14,406 bases of DNA from positions 1 through 14,406 of the forward strand of contig CAJXSA010000049.1 in NCBI GenBank assembly GCA_913060595.1. The letters run 5' to 3'. Shown here in pieces: positions 7,193-13,300 of the stretch. This DNA comes from an uncultured Ignavibacteria bacterium. Lineage in GTDB: Bacteria; Bacteroidota; Ignavibacteria; SZUA-365. Numbering within the stretch: position 1 is the first letter of the stretch; each line of letters begins with the position of its first letter. The position numbers and the translations under genes were made by a program. The notes under the pieces are model-generated. The model was given only the letters and a program-made list of their open reading frames with translations. It searched no databases and was not told the origin of the DNA.

Positions 7193-9013
7193 CTATTTCA
7201 TCAGAAGGATCTTCCGGCGGTCGGTCACGTCGCCGGCGCGAAGGACAGCGAGGTACAGTCCGGCCGGCAGGTCTCCCGCCCGGAAGTTCGCATGATGCGT
7301 GCCGGCGCTGCGCTGCCCGGTGTGCAGGACTGCGACCTCCCTTCCGCGCGAATCATAGACCGAGAGCCGACAGGCTTCCGCCTGTGCGAGCGAGTATTCG
7401 ATCGAAACGGAGCTTCGTGCGGGCTGCGGCCAGTGCGAGGTGATTCTGCTGTTCTGCGCGATCGGTGGTGCGGACGCGTGCACCGGTCCGTCGGTGTACA
7501 TGTAGAGCGTAATGTGCGACCAGGGAGCATCGCCGCCGCACACGAGATGCGTGGTGGAATTGTCCACCGGCCCGAGGACATAATTGCCGAAGTTGTTGTC
7601 CTGGCTCGGGAGCAGGGCCATGCCCGCATCGACTTGCGCTTCAATGAGATGTCCCGGAGCGATGGTATGGGGTGCGGAGTTCAGTTCCACCCGAACGGTG
7701 GTGTCCGCGGTGCCGGGAAGCTGCACATGCGCCCGCGTGATCGGAATACGCGTGTTCGCGACAGTGTCGACATCGAAGAGGAGCAGGTTGAACTGTATCT
7801 GTGATCCGGTCCCGCCACCGCGCACTTCGAAATACCCCGGCCGTGCGGCGATGCGCGCGGACGCGCCCGGGGTCAGCGGACCGTGGCTGCGGAATATCTG
7901 TGGCTGGGAACCGAGAAGGTTGACATAGCTGATGGTTTTGCGGCCCGGTGTCGTCTGTGCCTCCGTGCGCAGTCCGTCGTCCGTAAAATACAGGCGCACG
8001 GGCTGCATGTTTTCCGGAAGGACGGAGTTCGCATCGAGCCATTGCCCGGTGTCGTCCGCCGCGAAGACCAGGCGCTCGCCCGAACCCGCGTCGTAGAATA
8101 CGACCGCGCTGTCAGGGGATGCGACGCTCGCACTGGACGCGTCATCCTTCAGCCAGTACGCGAGCCAGCGGGCGATTGTGTCGTCGAATTCGTCGCGCTG
8201 TGCCCGGACGGAGGGCTGGCTGTGCCCGGCGGGATACAGCATGATGCGCTTCGGTCCCGCGATATTGCTGAACTGACGCAGCGCGGCGTTCTGATCGAAG
8301 AAGCCGTCGTAATAACTCACGAATATCGCGGTCGGTGTGGTCACCGACTGCTCGAGGGACCGCGTGGAAGCGGATTCGAGATAGCTGCGCAGGTAGGCAT
8401 AATCTCCGGTCTCACGGGCACGTGTGATCGAGTCGAGAATAGATGGATCGAAGCGGACACTCGGTGAAAGCGTCGCGGCGGCGAAAGTCCAGTTGAGCGC
8501 GTTTTCCTCGAGCCAGTTTTCCCGGGCGCGTCCGTTCGCGATGACGGAGACCACCGCGCGGACATCCATCCCGTACGCCGCTGCGTTCCATGCATGCAGT
8601 CCGCCCTGCGATGCGCCCATGACAGCGACGCGATCGGCATGCACATCCGGCAGTGCTTTTGTGAACGTGATCATGCTGCGCAGATCCTCGAGAATGCGAT
8701 CCGAGGTGAAGAAATCGAACTGTCCGCCTGAGCTGCCCTGTCCCCGCACGCTGTACGAGGTGGCCACGTATCCCTCTGCGGCGAGCTGACGTGCGAGCGT
8801 GCCGTTGTTGTTCTTGTTTCCCCCGAAGCCGTGTACGAGAAGCACAGCGGGATAGCCGTTCTGCGGTGCCGGCGCTGCGGGGTACATGTAAAAGGCATCG
8901 AGCTGCACGTCGTCACTCATCTGCAGCGTCGTGTCCCGCTGCACCTGTGCCTCCGCCGACAGCAGGGGCAGGAAAACGATGAAGAGAAGTAGATATAATC
9001 CGTATGGGCGCAT
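7193..9013 (-). CDS. CocE/S15-type alpha/beta hydrolase (X-Pro dipeptidyl-peptidase-like) with T9SS sorting domain
   Basis: 606-residue secreted serine hydrolase. A signal peptide covers about 1-22 (hydrophobic core LYLLLFIVFLPLL, then SAEAQ). The alpha/beta-hydrolase domain (about 30-290) has VLLVHGFGG as oxyanion loop, the nucleophile elbow GASQGG with Ser135, Asp236 in SYYDGFFD, and His264 in AGHSQPS. A beta-sandwich like the S15/CocE C-terminal domain follows (about 300-515), with PQIFRS, GPLTPG and the LIEAQVDAGMALL region. The last 80 residues or so form a T9SS type A sorting domain (WPQPARSSVSIEYSL, SVYDSRGREVAVL, LPAGLYLAVL). Family members cut dipeptides after Xaa-Pro or hydrolyse esters and acyl groups; the substrate cannot be told from sequence. 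The start is at ATG 9013 with GGGGA upstream. It is divergent from the S46 gene. Confidence 0.88.
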   Translation of the reverse strand: MRPYGLYLLLFIVFLPLLSAEAQVQRDTTLQMSDDVQLDAFYMYPAAPAPQNGYPAVLLVHGFGGNKNNNGTLARQLAAEGYVATSYSVRGQGSSGGQFDFFTSDRILEDLRSMITFTKALPDVHADRVAVMGASQGGLHAWNAAAYGMDVRAVVSVIANGRARENWLEENALNWTFAAATLSPSVRFDPSILDSITRARETGDYAYLRSYLESASTRSLEQSVTTPTAIFVSYYDGFFDQNAALRQFSNIAGPKRIMLYPAGHSQPSVRAQRDEFDDTIARWLAYWLKDDASSASVASPDSAVVFYDAGSGERLVFAADDTGQWLDANSVLPENMQPVRLYFTDDGLRTEAQTTPGRKTISYVNLLGSQPQIFRSHGPLTPGASARIAARPGYFEVRGGGTGSQIQFNLLLFDVDTVANTRIPITRAHVQLPGTADTTVRVELNSAPHTIAPGHLIEAQVDAGMALLPSQDNNFGNYVLGPVDNSTTHLVCGGDAPWSHITLYMYTDGPVHASAPPIAQNSRITSHWPQPARSSVSIEYSLAQAEACRLSVYDSRGREVAVLHTGQRSAGTHHANFRAGDLPAGLYLAVLRAGDVTDRRKILLMK

Positions 9014-9092
9014 GTTTCGTATCCCCGCGAGTGCGTTACATCATGTTGAGCCTGCATGATACGAATTTTCATATCGCGAAGGAATGTCGCTC

Positions 9093-9125
9093 GTTGCCGG
9101 CCCCGCCGATTTTTCCGTATCTTTG
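9093..9125 (+). promoter_or_regulatory. Bacteroidetes-type promoter for the S46 peptidase gene
   Basis: TATCTTTG at 9118-9125 is an exact match to the Bacteroidetes -7 consensus TAnnTTTG. GTTG at 9093-9096 fits the -33 element, with 21 bases between them. Transcription would start near 9130-9133, giving a leader of about 50 bases that includes the GGAGG at 9166-9170. The consensus is established knowledge; activity here is inferred. Confidence 0.6.
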
Positions 9126-9179
9126 ATTTCCCGCGCGCTTTGGGCGTGTTCTTTTTCTGAATTCCGGAGGCTCGAACAC

Positions 9180-11312
9180 ATGATTCGCCGCACACTGCAT
9201 TCCATTGTCATCACGGTCTCCATGCTCGTCGCCGTATCCCTGACGGCGGACGAAGGCATGTACCCCCTCAGTGAGATCTCCCGTCTCGATCTGCAGTCGA
9301 AAGGACTGGAAATCCCCGTTTCCGAAATATATAATCCGGACGGAGTCAGCCTGGTCGACGCGATCTGCCAGGTCGGCGGCGGCACCGGTGAGTTCGTCTC
9401 TCCCGACGGACTGATTCTCACCAATCACCATATCGCCTTCGCCGGCGTGACGGCGGCGAGCACGCCCGAGCATGACTACCTCCGCGAAGGATTCACCGCC
9501 TTTACGCGCGAAGAGGAACTCCCGGCTCAGGGATATATCTGCCGCATCACGGAGGATTACCGCGATGTCTCGGAAGAAGTGCTGGCCGTGGTGAAAGACT
9601 TCATGACTCCCGCGGAACGCAGCGACGCCATCCGAGAGAAAATGCGTTCACTCGCCACCGAGGAAGAGGACGGGCGTGAGAATATCTCCTGCGAGGTGTC
9701 GGAGATGTTCCCGGGCAAGACCTACGTGCTCTTCACCTATCGCATCATCCGTGACGTGCGCCTCGTGTACGTGCCGCCCCTCAGCGTCGGGAACTACGGC
9801 GGGGAAATCGACAACTGGATCTGGCCGCGGCACACGGGAGACTTCTCCTTCCTCCGCGCGTACGTTGCGCCCGATGGCAGCACCGCCGCATATGCGGAAG
9901 AAAACGTGCCGTTCTCCCCCAAGCGCTTCATCAAGGTTGCTCCCGAAGGCGTGAGCAAGGACGATTTCGTTTTCATTCTCGGATACCCCGGCCGCACCTA
10001 CCGCCACAAGACCGCGGACTACATCGCGCTGTATGAGCAGACGATTCTCCCCTATCTCAGTTCACGCTACGACTATATGATCGAGACACTCGAGGACGCA
10101 TCGAGCGACGATCGCGCGCTGCAGCTCGAGTTCGCGAACATGATCAAGGGACTGGCCAACGCAACCAAGAACTACAAGGGCAAGCTGCAGGGCCTGCGCC
10201 GCCTCGCTCTCGTCGAGAAGCGTCGCGCAGAAGAAGCGAAGCTGCAGGGCTTCATTGAAAGCAGTCCGGAACTGAATGAGAAATTCGGCAGCACGCTGCA
10301 GGAACTCTCGAAGGTGTATTCCGACTACAACGCCACCGCCGTGCAGGAGATTTCCGTCACACTGCTTGGACGCAACGGGTATCTCAACCTGTTCAATTCC
10401 GTGGCCGCTGCCATCGAGAAAGGCGACCTCGACGAGGAGAAGCGGAATCGGCTCCGTGACGTCATCAACCGGCAGTATGATGCGATGACGCCGGACGTGG
10501 AACAGGATTTCCTCGCCACGCTCATTCTTGATTTCAGTACGCTTCCCGTGGGTCAGCAGCCGAAGGCCATCGCCGCCATCGTCGGTGACGAGCAGCCGAG
10601 CCGCGGCGACGCCGTTGCCGCCATCCGCGAGCGTTTCCGGCGCAGTCCGCTCGGGACCGCCGACGGCATGAACGTCGTCGCGGGGTGGGACGAAACGACG
10701 TTGAAATCCTCGACCGATCCGTTCATCATGCTCGCACGTGAGCTGCGCATCATGAACCAGGACATCATCGCACGCCGCAAGACGCGGGACGGTGAACTCA
10801 AGCGTCTCGAAGCCGCATTCATCGACGCGAAAATGGCATGGCAGAAAAAAGACTTCATCCCCGATGCCAACCTGACACTTCGCCTGACCTACGGATACAT
10901 TCGCGGCTACGCTCCCGCCGACGCGACCTATCACTCGCCGCAGACCACACTCGCGGGCATCATCGAAAAGAACACCGGAGAATCGCCGTTCGACGCGCCC
11001 GACCAGCTCGTGGAACTGTATAACACGGGGGCGTATGACAAGTCCTTCGAAGACGCCCTGCTCGAGGATGTTCCGGTCGCCATGCTGTACAACATGGACA
11101 CCACCGGCGGGAACTCCGGCAGTCCCGTGCTCAACGCACGCGGCGAACTCGTGGGCGTGAATTTCGACCGCGCGTTCGAGGCCACGGTCAACGATTACCA
11201 GTGGAGTGAGGAATACAGCCGCTCCATCGGCGTGGATATCCGTTACGTGCTGTTCATCGCGAAGTATCTCGGCAAGGCGGACTTCCTCCTCCGCGAGCTG
11301 GGTGTGAGCTGA
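9180..11312 (+). CDS. S46-family dipeptidyl-peptidase, DPP11-like
   Basis: 710-residue periplasmic or exported serine exopeptidase that releases N-terminal dipeptides. The chosen ATG (9180) has GGAGG at 9166-9170 and begins a signal peptide (MIRRTLHSIVITVSMLVAVS); the longer upstream frame would bury both. S46 signatures are LILTNHHIAF (catalytic His84), STPEHDYLREGF, DNWIWPRHTGDF (catalytic Asp221) and GNSGSPVLN (catalytic Ser646). Arg664 in NFDRAF lies 18 residues after the serine. In P. gingivalis DPP11 the specificity arginine (673) is also 18 after the serine (655), whereas DPP7 has Gly there. This predicts cleavage after Asp or Glu at the second residue. The Cys usually following NHH is Ile85 here, and the usual GGGC is GGGT, so a disulfide common in the family seems lost. 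Length is typical. Confidence 0.94.
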   Translation: MIRRTLHSIVITVSMLVAVSLTADEGMYPLSEISRLDLQSKGLEIPVSEIYNPDGVSLVDAICQVGGGTGEFVSPDGLILTNHHIAFAGVTAASTPEHDYLREGFTAFTREEELPAQGYICRITEDYRDVSEEVLAVVKDFMTPAERSDAIREKMRSLATEEEDGRENISCEVSEMFPGKTYVLFTYRIIRDVRLVYVPPLSVGNYGGEIDNWIWPRHTGDFSFLRAYVAPDGSTAAYAEENVPFSPKRFIKVAPEGVSKDDFVFILGYPGRTYRHKTADYIALYEQTILPYLSSRYDYMIETLEDASSDDRALQLEFANMIKGLANATKNYKGKLQGLRRLALVEKRRAEEAKLQGFIESSPELNEKFGSTLQELSKVYSDYNATAVQEISVTLLGRNGYLNLFNSVAAAIEKGDLDEEKRNRLRDVINRQYDAMTPDVEQDFLATLILDFSTLPVGQQPKAIAAIVGDEQPSRGDAVAAIRERFRRSPLGTADGMNVVAGWDETTLKSSTDPFIMLARELRIMNQDIIARRKTRDGELKRLEAAFIDAKMAWQKKDFIPDANLTLRLTYGYIRGYAPADATYHSPQTTLAGIIEKNTGESPFDAPDQLVELYNTGAYDKSFEDALLEDVPVAMLYNMDTTGGNSGSPVLNARGELVGVNFDRAFEATVNDYQWSEEYSRSIGVDIRYVLFIAKYLGKADFLLRELGVS

Positions 11313-11340
11313 CGCAGCACATCGGAGCGATGTGAATCTC

Positions 11341-11369
11341 GGCGCGGGGAGCCTGCTTCCCGCGCCGTT
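11341..11369 (+). terminator. Intrinsic-type terminator or attenuator after the S46 gene
   Basis: An 11-bp stem (GGCGCGGGGAG, CCTG loop, CTTCCCGCGCC, with one G-T pair) ends at 11366 and is followed by GTTT. It lies 28 bases after the S46 stop and ends eight bases before the AAGGA Shine-Dalgarno sequence of the next gene. It could end the S46 transcript or only reduce read-through into the metallo-beta-lactamase-fold gene. Confidence 0.65.
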
Positions 11370-11385
11370 TCATAAGGACGCCTAC

Positions 11386-12162
11386 ATGCATATCATCGTT
11401 CTCAATTCCGGCAGCAACGGCAACGCCGTGTATGTCGAATCCGCCGTGAGCGGTGCAGGGGTGCTGCTGGACTGCGGAATCTCCCGGCGCCAGATCGAGC
11501 AGCGACTCAAAGTGCATGGTCGCTACCTGCAGCATATCAGGGGAGTGTTCGTCACGCATGAGCACGCGGATCATGTCCGCGGGCTGCCCGTGCTCACCCG
11601 GCAGCTAGCGATCCCGACCTACATGACGGAAGCGACCTTCCGCGGCATGCACAGGAACAAGCCATACAAGGGACACCGCTTCATCGGGTACAACGAGGAA
11701 GTGCAGGTCGAAGACATCCATGTCACGGCGTACGCAAAAACGCACGATGCCGCCGATCCCGTGTTCTTTCTGGTTCGCATCGGGAAGAAGCGGTTCCTCT
11801 ATGCGACCGATCTCGGCGAAGAGGCGGAGGAACTCGGCCGTCTGCTCGGCCTCGCGGACGCAGCATTGCTGGAAAGCAACTATGATGAGTCCATGCTGGA
11901 GAACGGTCCGTATCCGCCCTACCTGAAAGCGCGCATCCGGGCGGCACACGGACATCTTTCCAACGTTCAGGCGATGGAGCTGCTGCAGCGCCACGCGAAC
12001 GGCAGACTGCGCACGATCATCCTCGGGCATCTGAGTGAAAACAACAATACGCCGGAGTGTGTGCAGAAGGAGGTGGATCTGCTGTTCTCCCGGCGGACGG
12101 ATTTCCGTCCACGTGTCGTGATCGCTTCCCGGCATACGGTCGGTGAGATTCTGACGATATAA
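11386..12162 (+). CDS. WalJ/YycJ-like metallo-beta-lactamase-fold hydrolase
   Basis: 258-residue cytosolic protein of the metallo-beta-lactamase superfamily. It resembles WalJ (YycJ) of Gram-positive bacteria in its N-terminal LNSGSNGNAVYVES, LLDCGIS and FVTHEHADHVRGLPVL blocks. The two-metal site is complete: His58, His60, Asp62 and His63 in THEHADH, His120 in KTHDAADP, Asp142 in TDLG, and His215 in GHLSENNN. The family is linked to nuclease or phosphodiesterase activity and, in some bacteria, to cell-wall and DNA-repair phenotypes; the physiological substrate is unsettled. The start at 11386 has AAGGA at 11374-11378 and begins MHIIVLNSGS, as is usual for the family; an in-frame ATG at 11332 would add 18 residues and lie before the terminator hairpin. 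The stop TAA runs into the A-tract of the shared terminator. Confidence 0.9.
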   Translation: MHIIVLNSGSNGNAVYVESAVSGAGVLLDCGISRRQIEQRLKVHGRYLQHIRGVFVTHEHADHVRGLPVLTRQLAIPTYMTEATFRGMHRNKPYKGHRFIGYNEEVQVEDIHVTAYAKTHDAADPVFFLVRIGKKRFLYATDLGEEAEELGRLLGLADAALLESNYDESMLENGPYPPYLKARIRAAHGHLSNVQAMELLQRHANGRLRTIILGHLSENNNTPECVQKEVDLLFSRRTDFRPRVVIASRHTVGEILTI

Positions 12163-12191
12163 AAAACGTCCCGCCATGGCGGGACGTTCTT
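12161..12191. terminator. Bidirectional intrinsic terminator
   Basis: Near-perfect palindrome: AACGTCCCGC (12165-12174), CATG loop, GCGGGACGTT (12179-12188). The A-tract at 12161-12166 gives a run of U after the stem for the leftward TonB-C gene, and GTTCTT follows the stem for the rightward gene. It is the most conventional terminator in the window and serves both convergent genes. Confidence 0.85.
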
Positions 12192-12212
12192 ATCTCGGAG
12201 AGTGGAGAGAGA

Positions 12213-13049
12213 TCAGAGATAAGACTTCTTCATTTCGAGTTCCTGTGTCAGGCGATCCACGCCGCTGCCCTTCAGGCTGCGCGCATTGACCACGCCCGAT
12301 CCGGGGTAGGCTGAATGGACACGGGCACTGCGGCGATCCTGCAGATTGCGGCGCCACGTGCTGTCTTCCGCGTCTGCGACCGGTGCCTGTGCGCTGCGGT
12401 TCTCCTCGATTTCCTTGTGGATGCGGAGAATGGCGTTTTCCTTTTTCTCGGCGAGCAGGCGGTGAATGCTTTTCGCCGCTGCGACTTTCTCTTCCATCTG
12501 ATACTGTATCTCGCGAATCTTGCTTGCGGACGCCTCGGTGCGGGCCATGAGGAAATCCTCGAACTTCTTCATCACCAGCTCGTACTCCTGCTGCACCCGC
12601 GCCAGCTCGAGTCGGGAATGCCAGTACGCCTCGGGATCGGATGAGAGCAGGAAATAATATGGAACCGAGAGACGGAAATCGCGCGGCAGACCCTTCACCG
12701 TCGCGTATCCCGCGGGGAAACGCGTTTTCATCGCACTGATCAGCGCCGCGTCGTCCAGCGCTTCGATGCCGCTGCTGACCGCCACCTCGCTGTACACCAC
12801 TTCGCCTTCGGATGTGATGTACATCGTGATTTCCACGACGCCTTCGACGCCGCCGTTCAGCTGTTCGACCGGGTAGTCCGGAAGCATGAACTCGGGAGGC
12901 TGTGCGGAAGTGAAGCGAAGTTCGTCGCTTTCGTCGGGAAGTGTGAAAAGAGGGGGAATGAAGCCGCGGGAGGATGCGTTCTGCGCCTGCGTGTATGTGA
13001 ACACGGAAGGAAGGGCGAGAAGAAAAAGAAAGAAGAGCAGTCTCTGCAT
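12213..13049 (-). CDS. Exported TonB C-terminal-domain protein with coiled-coil tail
   Basis: 278 residues. A Sec signal (MQRLLFFLFLLALPSVFTYT, likely cleavage after QAQ, about 23) is followed by a TonB C-terminal domain at about 57-133. That domain has the DYPVEQLNGGVEGVVEITM strand, the EGEVVYSEVAVSSG turn and the ALDDAALISAMKTRF helix. Residues about 145-218 are strongly charged and helical, probably coiled coil, and the last 60 are basic and Ser-rich. True TonB has an uncleaved N-terminal anchor, a Pro-rich spacer and its C domain at the very end. Here the order is different, so energy transduction with ExbBD is doubtful, and a periplasmic structural or binding role is more likely. The ATG at 13049 has GGAGAGG four bases upstream; the longer frame to 13241 would cross AT-rich intergenic DNA. 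Confidence 0.8.
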   Translation of the reverse strand: MQRLLFFLFLLALPSVFTYTQAQNASSRGFIPPLFTLPDESDELRFTSAQPPEFMLPDYPVEQLNGGVEGVVEITMYITSEGEVVYSEVAVSSGIEALDDAALISAMKTRFPAGYATVKGLPRDFRLSVPYYFLLSSDPEAYWHSRLELARVQQEYELVMKKFEDFLMARTEASASKIREIQYQMEEKVAAAKSIHRLLAEKKENAILRIHKEIEENRSAQAPVADAEDSTWRRNLQDRRSARVHSAYPGSGVVNARSLKGSGVDRLTQELEMKKSYL

Positions 13050-13110
13050 GTAACCTCTCCTGGAAGAAAGGGCGTGTGTTGCAAGGAAGGCGAAACCTAC
13101 CTGAACTAGT

Positions 13111-13139
13111 CTTATCACATTACGGGGAAATCCAAACAA
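13111..13139 (-). promoter_or_regulatory. Possible promoter for the TonB-C gene
   Basis: On the leftward strand TTGTTT (13139-13134) and GATAAG (13116-13111) are 17 bases apart, a fair match to a housekeeping -35/-10 pair, about 60 bases ahead of the ATG. It does not match the Bacteroidetes TAnnTTTG form, so the call is weak. Confidence 0.3.
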
Positions 13140-13145
13140 ATGCAA

Positions 13146-13249
13146 TGCTCCCGTGAGCACTTGATTATTTTTTTGTGAAAAAAATTCGAGGAAGCGCTTC
13201 CGACAGGTAAAATTTTGAAGGAAACTGTGAAAATATGTCACTATTTTCA
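13146..13249. promoter_or_regulatory. Cluster of four inverted repeats in a divergent AT-rich intergenic region
   Basis: Four dyads lie within about 100 bases between the TonB-C gene and the last gene. They are TGCTC-CCGT-GAGCA (13146-13159); T7-GTG-A7 (13168-13184); the perfect 12-base palindrome GGAAGCGCTTCC (13190-13201); and TGAAAATA-N6-TATTTTCA (13228-13249). The DNA here is much more AT-rich than the genes. The 12-base palindrome and the last dyad have the size and symmetry of dimeric repressor or activator sites. The last one also overlaps the ATG of a short upstream ORF and could instead act as an RNA hairpin. No known regulator box is matched. Confidence 0.45.
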
Positions 13250-13300
13250 GGGACTTACGAGAATTGCTTCACGAAAGCAGCGGCGGCCTCGGAACGGTGA
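13235..13300 (+). CDS. Possible 21-residue upstream ORF overlapping the next gene's start
   Basis: ATG at 13235 opens 21 codons (MSLFSGTYENCFTKAAAASE, then Arg) and stops at TGA 13298-13300. That stop overlaps the GTG start of the downstream gene (GTGA). AAGGAAA at 13218-13224 could be its ribosome site, although the spacing of 10 bases is long. This arrangement would allow translational coupling. It could also be a chance ORF, or the true start of the downstream gene separated by a one-base frameshift. No homology is recognised. Confidence 0.3.
   Translation: MSLFSGTYENCFTKAAAASER

Noticed and set aside
9084..9179. N-terminal extension of the S46 gene
   Set aside because: It would place the start upstream of the predicted promoter -7 element and hide the signal peptide; ATG 9180 has a good GGAGG site.
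10062..10934. 290-codon open frame on the - strand
   Set aside because: Antisense to the S46 gene with no ribosome site or family motif.
13050..13241. N-terminal extension of the TonB-C gene
   Set aside because: It crosses AT-rich, dyad-filled DNA and would bury a clear signal peptide that starts at 13049 behind a GGAGAGG site.
13226..13242. CRP-like site TGTGA...TCACT
   Set aside because: The spacer is seven bases, not six, and the right half is imperfect; the stronger symmetry is TGAAAATA-N6-TATTTTCA.
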